This document shows, piece by piece, positions 12,106 through 23,543 of a DNA stretch of 64,000 bases. The stretch spans positions 60,206,230 to 60,270,229 of the forward strand of contig CM051516.1 in NCBI GenBank assembly GCA_028015205.1, read 5' to 3'. Positions within the stretch are counted from its first letter, which is position 1, and every line of letters starts with the position of its first letter. Both the position numbers and the translations under genes were made by a program. A model generated the notes under the pieces. That model saw only the letters and a list, made by a program, of their open reading frames with translations, was not told where the DNA came from and did no database searches. This DNA is from Mytilisepta virgata. Its lineage: Eukaryota > Mollusca > Bivalvia > Mytilida > Mytilidae.

Positions 12106-12338
12106 GTCAAAATTGGTATCAAAGAATTTGATTACATGTAGCACCTTCAGATAGTATTATACATGTAGTACTTTTTTTATCCTGGCTGTAAGACGTTCTT
12201 ATTCAGTCATTGTCTTCAGGGCCATTTAGTACTTAAGACTATTTATTCTATTGGTCCTTTTTCAAGTCTACATGACGACTCTTATATGTCTTTTCACATG
12301 TCCTGTTGGAAATGGCGAATACCCATTATGTGATTGAT

Positions 12339-12545
12339 GCACATCTCACCAGTTGTGCTCAAGGGCTAAAACGATAATCCAAAAAGACCAATGGTTAAAG
12401 GCCAAACCATCTAAGGATATATTTATTCACAAGGGAGATAACCCTTATAGTTTTCACAAAATTTAACATGTTTGTAATAGTAAATTTAAAGTTATAATTT
12501 CGGGCTAGTATCGAAATACTAACAACTGATCTGGGATGCCCTCGT
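12339..12545 (-). repeat. Hammerhead-bearing repeat, copy d, ribozyme deleted
   Basis: This minus-orientation unit includes the 5' part (complement of a GGGCATCCCAG-like start near 12540) and the body. At 12339-12358 the sequence passes directly from helix III to the CTGGTGA-like core, so helix II and GAAA have been deleted. Confidence 0.75.
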
Positions 12546-12575
12546 GGACTTTGAGTCCACCAGCTCAAAGTCCAC
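12544..12575. repeat. 12-bp hairpin beside copy d
   Basis: GTGGACTTTGAG at 12544-12555 is perfectly complementary to CTCAAAGTCCAC at 12564-12575, with an 8-nt loop. I recall similar 'gtggactttgagtccac' sequences in mytilid repeats, so it is probably part of a repeat abutting copy d. Confidence 0.8.
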
Positions 12576-12599
12576 CAGCAGAGGTATCAAACTGATTTT

Positions 12600-15500
12600 G
12601 ACAAATATTTCGTTAAGCTCTTCATTTTAAAAGTCACACAGGGGCCTTCAATGTGAAGAAACATCTCACAAGTACTGCATAAGACGTATCATTAAAAACC
12701 ATTTCGTATCATTTAAATTTGTCTTTAACGTTTTTATCCAGTTTGATCTGCGGTGCTGGGTCTTAATTTCGAGGTTGTGGCCCCTTGAATATTTTGAATT
12801 TAAATGATTGTGCCATACTTTTTATTTTTTGTGATGCATGCCCTTAATTCTTTACTAAACTGCACAATGTGTTGGAATATCGAGAATGATTTAATTGTAA
12901 AATCTTTTACTCGATGCTACATGACTGTTAAGAGGTATCTACCACAACTTTGATGTTATAGTGCTATTTTGACTGTAGATAATCGATTTGGTACCATTTT
13001 AAACTATTTTATACATACTATAAATTGCTTCCTCCGAACAAAAAGTTCAAAAGCATTGTTTTAGTGATTGTTGATAGCCTTTCCTTTCTTTAACACACGA
13101 CTTGACCGTTATAGTTTCCCTTAATAAATAACTTTTATAAGAATTAATTTTACGGTACATTTTGGAATGAGATTATGGTAATTTTGTCGATTTACGTGCG
13201 GTAAAGTGTGTGTAGTTTATCATTTATAGATATAAACAGTATTAGAGGAAATTTTCGAAGGGAATATTGCTTCCAAATTTATGATAGGGAAGTTAAAACA
13301 AAGAACTGATTAAAAAGAAAAATACTTAATTAATTTTAAATTCGCGTCAAAGTGTTCTAAAACTAGGTTAATTAATTTTTTTTCGCTTTTTGAAAGTTTT
13401 TGATTTGTATTGAGGTGTATTTGAAATTTACTTTAGCCTCTATACTTCTGTGGGACCCGTTTTTATTTATTTTATTGGTTTATTTTTTTCAGATTCTTTT
13501 AATTGTTTTGAAGTCCAGACCAAGGTAAATATATTTTACTTCGAAAATAATGTTATATCCAGCGAATGTTAAACCAAAATATATGTTTTGCATCTGAATA
13601 AAAACCAGAAAATAACAACATGTTCATTTATTTATTTATTCGTCAATCAATTTTATCTATTATGTATGAATGAATATTGTACTCATAAGTATTATATCAT
13701 TTTCATATCTCATTTTAAACTAAAAATTTAAATTTGTAGCTAAATACACATTTATTTTTGTGTCAAACCCTCTTCAAGTAACCTCGCGACCAAAATCTCA
13801 GAAAGCCTGAAGTATGAGAATTTTAAAATGAAAACTGCTTAACTCCATTTTTTTGGTAACAATATATGAGTCGGACCCTTGGAGAGAAGAACGTTACAAT
13901 TTGCAATGTTTTCGAATTTATATGACATATTGTAATCCAATAACCAATGAAAAACTTTTTTCCTTATATAATCGACACCCATTGGTATTTTATTTCGACA
14001 TGGCTACATGGTAAGAAATAATCCCTTTGAAAAACTTTTTAGGAATCAAGGTGTATGATAACTTTTCTACAGAGTAATACTGCACAGATCTATATCTGAT
14101 AACTAGTATTAAAATATGCAAAGGGAAATAATATGTTTCAAATTATAGTTCAAATTTTTAGTATAGAAAAATGACTTTATAAAAGAAACATTTGCAATAT
14201 ACATTTTTTTCATAGAGATCTTAAACTGTTAAAGATGATAGTCTTCGAATCCCACATGTATAATGTTATATAAAATTGCTCTTTTGTCATAAGGAATTCA
14301 AGGTCACTCTTTCAAAATAACTTATCAAAAGTACAAAAAAATATAAAATGACAAATCATAATAATCATGAAATAAGGAATATTAAAAGGTCGGATGTTTC
14401 TTAGACAATCAATTTTTATCTTGATAGACAGAGTCAACTTCAGCGCCTGCAAATTTAGACATCTTCTCTCAATTTGCAAATTCTGGTTGACATTTCTCAT
14501 TGTATAATGGAATTGCTGAGATGGAAATTTGTGAGATTCTAGACCTGTCACCACGTGCCCGTTGTCTCTTGTGTTTACTAAAGCTGAAAATTCAGGAAAT
14601 TAGTTGACACTACACAGGGTAATGTGTCAATACATTGAATGTCCATTCCATGGTCATTAGACAGGACATTTTATTACTTTTATTTGTATATTTGCATATT
14701 TTTTAAAATGAAAATGTATATTAGAGTAAATTTCCTAATATTTTGCAATTTTAAACAGGGATTTTTGTAAAATCTTTGATTTTAAATCATATATGTAAAT
14801 AATTTTGTATATTATAAACTAATTTATTTACTGGATTGATTCCACGCTAAAAAAAAAACCTGAAATATCATACAAATCTAATGTAATAAAATAATAATCA
14901 ACAAGAGTTCAATATAAGTTTCTGATTTTTTTTAAATAAGGTTTAAAAGTTTGACATACGATGATTTGAACTATATAGACATGATATATACTGAAAAACT
15001 TCAAACTCTTACGAAAAACGTTGATTTTATTTCCTGCAACAAGGGTAATATAAGATATCGGTTATATGCAGTAATGTTTCGTCGTGTATTTCAAACCTTT
15101 TGAGGCTCCTAAAATTTTTTTATTAAAGTACACACAAATACATTTCCTTAATTCTATATTATTTGATAGCTAATTTAAATTTGTTGATAAATGTAGATTT
15201 AATTGAGAATCTGAACGTGACATACAATCTTAACGTTATTAATTAAAATATCCTCAATGAGGCAGAAACGTATTTCAACAGGTTTCGAGTGTCAGGATGT
15301 AAATAAACCTTCATCGCATCTTTTGTGGTGTACCCTAGTGGATGAAAAACAGGACGAAACTATAACTCTGTACGTTTAATAGCTTTTTGTGTTTTTATTT
15401 CGACATGGCTACATTTCAGACTTCGCGCTGAAGAAAAAATAATGAAATGCGAGAATACTTAATGATAAGATAGAGAACTAGACAGAAACAAAATACAGTA

Positions 15501-16264
15501 ATAAAACTCCATTGTATTTAAACATTTTTATACATCTCTTCTTAATAACAGCTTTTAATGATATCAAGTTTCTTTATCAAAAACATTAGAATGGATTTTC
15601 AACAAAGGAAAAAATAAACCGAAATACCTGCCAAAAAAGATAATTAACTTTTGGCTTGTTTTTTGGGGAAAGATCAACATTGAAGTCACCTGCTATAATT
15701 AAAATTTTCGGATTGTGTATTAATCCCACAGAAAAGTTTCAAACTATTTCACACTTGGCGTTGATATAAACCAGCATAGGTCGCTATTTATAAATAGGTT
15801 TTTGAACACTTCGCACCTTTTTATTTAAAGATTGTACCATCCTGTTGTTGTAAAATCTCGGTGATGTTCAGTTATCTGTTTACGCACCGATACACATCAC
15901 TGATTTGCCTACAGATGTGATGTTCGGTTTAATTAAAAATTGTCAAAAGAGTTTCAAATAACTTTATAAAAATTCGTTGATGCATTGAAATGTAATACTG
16001 TTCCTTCCTTACCCTAGATATACTTTTTGTTGTCGTTTATATCTCAGAATATATCTTGATAAATAAAAAACGACATTTTAAAATATAATTACGAACGAAG
16101 GGCGACTTTAGATAATAAGTTTATTTATTTCTGAGATTATTCTGGCTAATATTATTACTGGCTCTAATTTCATATGTTCTTGTTTTATTTTGTAAGAAAA
16201 CAAACAAAAGAAAAGTGTTTGTTTAAGATACTTTAATTATACGATCATAACATGATCCCAAATG
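12600..16264. other. Gene-free region upstream of the POU gene
   Basis: No exon or clear repeat. A 22-bp sequence ending in CGACATGGCTACAT is duplicated near 13989 and 15395 (see findings). The region is very AT-rich, with many homeodomain-like TAAT cores that I do not treat as specific sites. Confidence 0.5.
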
Positions 16265-16565
16265 TATTCTGTCATACAGTGGTAAACAGTGACAGCCAAT
16301 CGGCAATCGTCTACGGTGACTTGTTGTAATTTAATCGCCCATATGATGTCAATCACGCCCCTTTCAACCAATCATGAGGCGTATATTCCCAACATCAATC
16401 AACGGATGAAAATGTGACTGCGGTGAAGAACAAGACGACTTTAGTTTAGGTTAATGCATAACTCATAAGAGTCGTTTGAGTAAAGGCGTTTTGCAATTCA
16501 GATCAGTGAAAACTTATGTGTAAACTATTAGAACAACTTAATGTGTACGAAATAGTATAATTGAT
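16265..16565 (+). promoter_or_regulatory. Promoter and 5' UTR region of the POU gene
   Basis: This block is less AT-rich than its surroundings. It has two CCAAT boxes in the same orientation (16296-16300 and 16368-16372) and no convincing TATA box. TTAATGCAT at 16451-16459 read on the other strand gives a CAT directly followed by TAA, close to the CAT-TAAT arrangement bound by class III POU proteins, which would suit autoregulation (inference). In the frame of the coding sequence a TAA at 16539-16541 precedes the ATG, fixing the start. The start context is GATATGG, with purine at -3 and G at +4. Confidence 0.55.
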
Positions 16566-17876
16566 ATGGCTACAAGTGCAGGACTGTATCTGGCATCCAA
16601 TACTCCACCACAGTTAAATCCAACTTCATTAGGAGACCAGATTCATAACATGCAGTGTGGAATTTCTCAACAAGCTCAATATCACCACAGAAATGACTTA
16701 CAGGAATTAAAATATCAGGAAATGAAATATATGCCCCCGCAGCACCAAAATGGGCATCGTTTGGACTACCATAACCCTTGGGGTATTCCGTGCGCGGACG
16801 CTTGGAACAATTCAGCTATGCCCCAACTTCAGGATATGAGGGATATTCGGGATAGTGTTGTTATGAGGGACATAAAATATGATATTAAGCAAAATCAAGG
16901 AAATGATGGAAGTCAGCTGGCTACTTTACATCACAGACCCCAGCAGATTCACTCGCCACACGCCTGGCACACACAACTGTCATCACCCCATTTAAACTTA
17001 CCAAATGGTGGGGGTCAAATGCAGCACCACGGTTACGGGATGCCAATGAATGGAATGTTGTCTCCCCATGGTATGCACCCAGCAATGAGGGACCCTGAAC
17101 ACGAACTGGACCATCACAATCCATCGGATGAGGATGCCCCATCATCTGATGATCTGGAAGCTTTTGCAAAACAGTTCAAACAGAGACGTATAAAGCTAGG
17201 ATTCACTCAAGCTGACGTTGGACTCGCTCTAGGTACTTTATATGGTAATGTTTTTTCTCAAACGACAATTTGTAGATTTGAAGCTCTTCAGTTAAGTTTT
17301 AAAAATATGTGTAAACTAAAACCTTTATTGCAAAAGTGGTTAGAGGAAGCAGACTCCACCACGGGGTCTACTACTAGTATGGACAAAATTGCCGCTCAGG
17401 GTAGGAAACGAAAGAAGCGTACAAGTATAGAAGTGACAGTTAAAGGTGCGCTGGAACAACACTTTATAAAACAACCAAAACCAACTGCACAAGAAATATT
17501 GCATTTAGCAGACTCTTTACAGCTGGAGAAAGAAGTTGTGCGTGTTTGGTTTTGTAATCGTCGACAGAAAGAAAAGCGAATGACCCCTCCAGGGGTGGGA
17601 GCCAACGGTGAATTGCTTATGACTGATTCTGATCAGGGTGAAAATTCTAGTGATAGGAGTCCGATGTCACCTCCGATGAGCCAAAATGGACTTAACGGGG
17701 TACCTCAACACCCTGGAAATCAGAACGGACTAGTAAATATGTCTATACCCTCATCAATGAACTCACATGGTATGTCACCGACTGGTCACTTAGAAATTGG
17801 TCAGTTATTAAACTCTCACCTTCAACAGCCTCCGGTTCATCATTACAATACACAAAACCACTCACCGACCCACTGA
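16566..17876 (+). CDS. pou3f: POU class III homeobox transcription factor (Brn1/2/4, Oct6, drifter type)
   Basis: Sequence-specific nuclear transcription factor; class III POU proteins act in neural, glial, ectodermal and excretory development in animals. The 436-residue frame runs from ATG to TGA without an intron, as in vertebrate POU3F genes and insect drifter. The first ~185 residues are rich in His, Gln, Pro, Met and Asn and are probably unstructured or activating. The POU-specific domain is about residues 189-263 ([20 protein letters not shown] ... [20 protein letters not shown] ... LQKWLEEAD). A Ser/Thr linker is followed by the homeodomain, about 281-340, opening with [10 protein letters not shown] and ending in the recognition helix [15 protein letters not shown], with the POU-typical Cys at homeodomain position 50 and Asn at 51. 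The [20 protein letters not shown] and [10 protein letters not shown] blocks place it in class III rather than II, IV or VI. The C-terminal tail (341-436) is Ser/Pro/Asn/His-rich. No frameshift or missing key residue is seen. Frames on the opposite strand here are shadows. Confidence 0.97.
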   Translation: MATSAGLYLASNTPPQLNPTSLGDQIHNMQCGISQQAQYHHRNDLQELKYQEMKYMPPQHQNGHRLDYHNPWGIPCADAWNNSAMPQLQDMRDIRDSVVMRDIKYDIKQNQGNDGSQLATLHHRPQQIHSPHAWHTQLSSPHLNLPNGGGQMQHHGYGMPMNGMLSPHGMHPAMRDPEHELDHHNPSDEDAPSSDDLEAFAKQFKQRRIKLGFTQADVGLALGTLYGNVFSQTTICRFEALQLSFKNMCKLKPLLQKWLEEADSTTGSTTSMDKIAAQGRKRKKRTSIEVTVKGALEQHFIKQPKPTAQEILHLADSLQLEKEVVRVWFCNRRQKEKRMTPPGVGANGELLMTDSDQGENSSDRSPMSPPMSQNGLNGVPQHPGNQNGLVNMSIPSSMNSHGMSPTGHLEIGQLLNSHLQQPPVHHYNTQNHSPTH

Positions 17877-19100
17877 TAAACTTTAGTGTTAAAACTGATG
17901 TGAAACGGCCCTTAGGGCATCCAATGGTTTAATTCTTAACTTTTAAAAGAATGTGTATTTGCCGTACGAATGTGTGAAAGAGGTATCGTCCCAAGATTAG
18001 TACACGGTGATGTATTCACAAATACTTTTTTATATGCATTTCATTTTAATTTATGGCAAGAATAATATGTAAAACAGAAAAAAAGGCCAGAATTGTTTTG
18101 AAATACTCCGAAAGATTTTGTGGTATATGTATATAATAGTAAAATATTTTAGGGAGTTTAATTTAAATATTTAATGAAAAATGTCTGAATAGTGCAATTT
18201 GTGAATTCTACCAATTATGTGCCTATATACTTGACTGTCTGTTTCATAAAAGAAATTTTTAAAATTATATAAAAGGATCGTCTTTCTAAATAAACACGAA
18301 GAAAGTTGATCATCTCCATAGAAGACAAATATTTAAAGTTATCATTTGTATTATATATCCCAGAAAGTCAACAAATAAAATCTCTTATTTTAAACAAGAT
18401 TTTTTTTTAAAGAATATAAGTGGGATTTAAAGACATTTAAACTATAATTAATTACACGACAAAATTTAATATACTTAGAATTACACTTTACCATTAAGAG
18501 TTTTATTTGTCGCCGTGATTTTAATTTTTTATAACTTACAAACCAGTAACTTGCATGCATTTGGTTTATTTTTTTACAATTTTTTCAATTTTCTGATTCA
18601 GAATAAAGTTATATATCGTTAAATTATAGAACTTATCAACATCGTAATTGGTCCAAAACTAATTTATTTAATTTTGATAATAAAATGTGTTTGACCTTGT
18701 TAGTTATCGCGTGTCGCTTATTAATCACGGTTATCAGTTTCATGATAATTGTAATCATTCCGCCTGTTTACATTTTGTTGGCTGGTTTGTAATTTCCCAG
18801 AAAAAATTCGAATTAAGAATTTTTCATTCCATTTTTTTTTAAAGATAATTTATTTTATTGTGGAACAGTTATTTATATATGTTCTGAGATGTCTCCGGAC
18901 CCTAATTATATAATGTGTGTTTTTATTTGTTATTTGTTTTCTTAACTTGTAAGAATATATTGTGATTTTGATTAATTTAAAAATTACATGTCCATGTTCA
19001 GGGTTTGAAGAGTTGCCTGTACATTAATAATAAATATTTTTTAACAACTTGAAAGTATTTTATATTATTTATTTTCCCGTCAGTGGACCCCTGCAATAAA
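17877..19100 (+). other. Probable 3' UTR and downstream region of the POU gene
   Basis: There is no second gene. Candidate AATAAA polyadenylation signals on the plus strand lie at 18289-18294, 18374-18379, 18602-18607 and 18679-18684, with another near 19095; which is used cannot be told. A less AT-rich patch at 18695-18800 has TTATTAATCACGG, GGTTATCAG, TGATAATTGTAATCATT and a forkhead-like TGTTTAC, and may be regulatory. Confidence 0.5.
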
Positions 19101-22014
19101 GTTTATATCAGATCCATGGATAAATTGTACCGAATTAAGTTGAATTATGTATAATCAAGTGTATCACACACCCATAAATTCCATACATTTTATAAAATAA
19201 TTGTACAAAATATTTCTAATTACTTTTTGTTGCGACACAACGGCTTGAGTGCAGATCGACAAAATCTTTGATAAAAGTTCAAATGTGCTTTTTCTCTCCG
19301 ATATAATTATTTAAAATCAAATTAATGTTAAGTGATAATAATACTTTTAGTAAATCTCCTTATTTTTATCTTCGTGAAAATATTGTTGATTTCCTCACCC
19401 ATAATGGGAAATTAATTTATATTTTTACGTTATGTGACACAGAACAATGTTGATGAATTTGTGTTAATTCTGTATACGATTTTTACTAGTAAGGGTTTCA
19501 AAGTAAATGAGGTTTAAACGATATAAAATTGATGAACTATAGAACGATTTAAGATGTCTAAGTCCGTGTTTTAACTCGATAATTCGCCATGAAGTCATTT
19601 CTTTGTAACAGCTGTGTCTTAAGTTGATAAGAATATATCCTATGCTCATGATTATATTATTGATGAAAAAATATTTAGTTTGCTTGAGAAATTGTGAAAT
19701 ATGAACTGTTTTCATACATTTATTTTAGGTCTATTATCAAATAAATTATTTTGATAATTTAGCTATGATATAAATATGACTTTCTACAACAGCCAAAAAT
19801 TTTAATATATAGCAAATTTCTAGATTTAATAATTTTTTACTGTATGGACGAAATTATCAAAATTTGTTATGCACTTTAACTGCATGTTCAGCAGTAAAGT
19901 GTAGATTTTATATAAAATTAACCTGCTATAAAGTGTGTATTTTATTTTGAATTAACCTACATCATTAAGTGATTTGTCAGGGGTAATTCATAACACTGAT
20001 TAATTAGTACATTACACCTTATCAGTCAGGACTAGTTAACATAACATTACAAAATATATTTTCACTTGTATATTTCAAGATATCATTTTGACCTATTTTT
20101 GCACTTAAAATGAACTTTTTTTACTTAGAAAATAAAAACAGATATGGATCCAAAATTTGGGGAGGTTGTATTTTTGTTCAGAAACTTGTTGTTATAGTTA
20201 TTGCAGTTTGATTATATTGGATTTTTACAAAATAGGAAACAAACAAACAAACATCGTTTTAATTTTGTTTTTTTTTGTAAATTAAACCATAAGTTCTGGA
20301 AAGAGGAAGAAAATCAGAGGAAATCTGATTAGCCCTGATCTATCTTTTTTACTAACTTCGTATAGTTTTAACGTATTATTTCTAAATAAAATTTATATAA
20401 CCACAAAAGCAAATATACCAATATTTTCTTGTAGATAAATAGGATTTCACTGAATAAAAATTATTACATTTCGACATAGGACAGGAATTTAGTTTAAAAA
20501 AAAGCTGTTGTTTTGCCACAAAAATTTAAACTGATCTAAAGTGTTATGGTCCGTTTCAGTGAAATAGTACATAAAATCCATCCGACCTTATGGTTTTCGG
20601 CAGGGCTTTTTACTACCATTTTAAAGGATATGGTGGAAGTTAGGTATGGTTTTCGAAATCCTGCTTTATATATCCAATCTGATGAATATCTGATTTATAT
20701 ATCGGAATGTCTTATTTGGAATATAATCTTTGTTTTTTTTTTACGTACTTCCTATCTGAATATCAAGTATTAGTATTATACGGCCACACTTGTGTGTGTG
20801 TATACTGGCAGACTTGTGTGTGTGTCTGTATGTATATTTCCTTTCTTTTACTTGTTTTATAATTTGACTTTTGTTCAGTCTCTGCGGATGATGGACCAAT
20901 TAATGTTTTGAGACCCAGCGATTTATTTGAAAGATATTTTAAAACTATTTCTGCTTACTCCCCCACCCATGTTCCCCATATCATAATGTCGTACATTATA
21001 AATACTTAAAAATGTATGTGTAATTTAATTTTGTACATCCGTATGAATATTGAATGAGACAGAATTTTAGCATCTACATGCACTTTCCGGGCTGTAGTCA
21101 GCATAGATCACACGAATTCAATGGTCTGTTACATAAACTTAATACCATTATTAATAATTTGTTGTTCAGCCCTGAAATTTCAATACATCCAACCGTAATT
21201 AGATATTATTACAATCTACGATCAATGATATTTATTAAATATTATAGTTACAAAAATTTCAATATGAAATACCAATATATATTTTAAAGGTGATTTTCCA
21301 TTTAATATCCATATTTGTTCAATAGACACATTCATACAGACATGCACATTTATATGTGTATTTAAAAAAATTGTGTGATTTTAGCGAAGTTGGTTACCAT
21401 GGTAAAATTCGGAAATTCAGAACATCGCACATTCATGTTATAGTATTCTAATTCCAATGTATAATTGTCTGCAATGTTCTACGTGTACGTCCCCCTCCTA
21501 TACCTTACAGTCAATTAAATTATATTCTATCTTCATAATACAACCAAAAGATGTGCACATAGAACAGGCGTATTGAAATAGCTAGATTGTGTCCTCCACC
21601 TTTTTCCCATCTCCAAAACTTTTTAATCTTTTTCAATTTCCTATAAGATTTACTAGACAATATTTGTTACGAGAATTGCTTAAATCACACTTTCTGGTTT
21701 CTTTACTGCTATTCCATATTGGATCATTACTTGAAATATATTTTTGCAAGAATATTACCTAGAAAGTATTACGATGAGATGAAAAAAATGAATATTAAAT
21801 ATGAAAGGTGGGAGGCAAAAATTGTGCCTACGGTCCATAGCTGTTGCAACGATTATGCAAGGCTTCAACTCCACTTGCAAAGTTGACCTCAACTACAGTA
21901 GATTTTAAGTGAAATGTTAAAGCCATTTTTTAATATTGTTCACCACACAAGGTCTTTATAATTTATTGCTTTTCAAAGTTATGAGAAGACCCGATGGAGT
22001 TCTTTCGTAGATAC
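19101..22014. other. Gene-free AT-rich sequence
   Basis: No exon recognised. Two short GT runs lie near 20790-20825. The frames at 19464 (-), 20546 (+) and 21054 (+) are AT-driven with no family resemblance. Confidence 0.5.
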
Positions 22015-23543
22015 ATATACTCTCTCAAAAAAGAAACGCAACATCAGATTATCTTTTTGAAATATTATTTTTCCGGACAAATAACCAATAAATATGAAAA
22101 TATATGTACACATGATCATAATTACACCTTCATAAAAAGTTTCCAGGTACAATCATTTAAATTCATCCACCCGTAAACGACTTTGGTCGCAATCTGGGAC
22201 ACCCTACGATTTACGCATTGCCAAAAACTGGGTCGACTTTCACGTGCAAATCATGGGTTATTTTTTAGCTCAGTCAGTCGGTATAAAAACCCGGTATTTC
22301 TTTTCATGAATGCATTCGTAAAATAAAATTCTGATGAGGTGACGCTATGCCAAGGTTAGACGCTGCTACCCGGAATATCGCTATCGGACGACTAGAGGCC
22401 GGAGAATCACAGAATGCTGTTGCTGTAACGTACAATGTTCATCGTAGCACAATTTCACGCCTTTGGGGACGCTACCTGCAGCTTGGTACTACGACAGATC
22501 GGCCACGTTCAGGGCGCCCGCGTGTTACAACCAGGGCGCAAGATCGTTACATCAGACTTTTCCATCTGCGGAATAGGACTATTGCTGCAACAGAAACAGC
22601 TGTAAACGTCCCTGGGTTGCGCCGTGTATCAGCACAGACAGTACGCAATCGGTTACGTTCTCATGGATTGAGGGCAAGAAGACCTTACTTTGGAGCAACA
22701 CTGAGACGCCAACACCGCCGAGCGAGGGTTAGATGGTGTACTACAGTTCGTGCATGGAATTTACAGAACTGGAGAAGAGTATGGTTCAGCGATAAGTCAC
22801 GTTTTCAACTGGAAAAGCGAGATGGTCGCATACGTGTGTATAGGCGCCGAAACGAACGTTTTGCGCAAAACTGTGTTGTGGAGAGAGACAATTTTGGCGG
22901 AGGCAGTGTTATGATGTGGGCCGCTATTTCTTATGCCAGAAACACACAGCTGATACATATCCAAGGCAATCTGAACGCTGTTAGGTATAGAGACGAAATT
23001 TTACGACCTCATTTATTGCCCGTAATTGACATTCGGAGAGAAATTTTTCAGCACGACAATGCCCGACCACATACAGCACGTGTAACAGTAGACTTTTTAG
23101 AACAACAGAATGTCAATGTGATCCGTTGGCCGTCACGATCACCCGATCTTAATCCAATTGAACATTTGTGGGATGAAGTGGATCGGCGCGTGCGCCAACG
23201 ACAACCACCACCGCAAAATCTGCAACAATTACAGCAGGCACTTCAGTTTGAGTGGCAAAGGATACCGCGTGTTCGAACTCAGCGTTTAATTCAATCTATG
23301 CCAAGAAGAGTCGGGGCTGTGTTACAAGCAAATGGTGGACATACCAGATATTGACAATTTATGAGTGATTTATTGACAATATGTGACAAACTGTGATATT
23401 CCAAGGTAAAAGAACTCATGAACAAGAAGTGTGCCAATTTTTGCATTCCTGTGTAAATTATTTATATCATAAATTATGAAAATAATATATGAAGTAAATT
23501 TCCTATTTTCTGTATGTTGCGTTTCTTTTTTGAGAGAGTATAT
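22015..23543 (+). mobile_element. Complete Tc1/mariner transposon
   Basis: Perfect 30-bp inverted repeats, including the TA target dinucleotides, lie at 22015-22044 and 23514-23543; the inner part reads CTCTCTCAAAAAAGAAACGC. They bound a 1.53-kb element with a single intronless transposase. The flanks outside show no further inverted similarity. Identical ends plus an open frame suggest recent insertion. A TATA-like GGTATAAAAACC near 22280 precedes the gene and may be the transposase promoter. Confidence 0.95.
22347..23354 (+). CDS. Tc1-like DD34E transposase
   Basis: Cut-and-paste transposase that binds the element's terminal repeats and inserts at TA. It has 335 residues, the usual Tc1 length. 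Residues 1-60 carry a helix-turn-helix (about 15-45, ending STISRLWGRY) and a GRPR-type AT-hook motif at 56-59; a second helix-turn-helix is around 61-110. The catalytic triad is visible: Asp149 in VWFSDKSRF, Asp237 in QHDNARPH, and Glu272 in SPDLNPIEHLWDE, with exactly 34 residues between the last two (DD34E). A GGGSVMMW block, typical of Tc1, is at 184-191. The common Glu after the first catalytic Asp is Lys here (SDKS rather than SDES). No stop or frameshift interrupts it, so it may be functional. ATG 22347 is the first start after the TATA-like box. Confidence 0.95.
   Translation: MPRLDAATRNIAIGRLEAGESQNAVAVTYNVHRSTISRLWGRYLQLGTTTDRPRSGRPRVTTRAQDRYIRLFHLRNRTIAATETAVNVPGLRRVSAQTVRNRLRSHGLRARRPYFGATLRRQHRRARVRWCTTVRAWNLQNWRRVWFSDKSRFQLEKRDGRIRVYRRRNERFAQNCVVERDNFGGGSVMMWAAISYARNTQLIHIQGNLNAVRYRDEILRPHLLPVIDIRREIFQHDNARPHTARVTVDFLEQQNVNVIRWPSRSPDLNPIEHLWDEVDRRVRQRQPPPQNLQQLQQALQFEWQRIPRVRTQRLIQSMPRRVGAVLQANGGHTRY

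Larger units (their letters stand above)
11587..12123. mobile_element. Fold-back pair of hammerhead-bearing units
   Basis: Two copies of the same ~280-300 bp repeat lie head to head. The left unit (11587 to about 11882) is in minus orientation and near full length. The right unit (about 11907-12123) is in plus orientation and starts at GTTACAAAATTG, so it is 5'-truncated. The outer ends are near-perfect inverted repeats: TTTGATAACAATTTTGATGC on the left and the complement of GGTATCAAA on the right. Roughly 215-235 bp of each unit are complementary to the other, so a transcript through the locus could fold into a long hairpin. Short reading frames inside are not credible genes. Confidence 0.85.

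Noticed and set aside
16921..17605. Two minus-strand frames inside the POU gene
   Set aside because: Shadows of the POU coding sequence with no independent support.
21550..21560. Another ATGTGCACAT (and one near 43445) as possible ribozyme copies
   Set aside because: Neither has the CTGATGA, helix II hairpin or GAAA nearby. The palindrome alone is not evidence.
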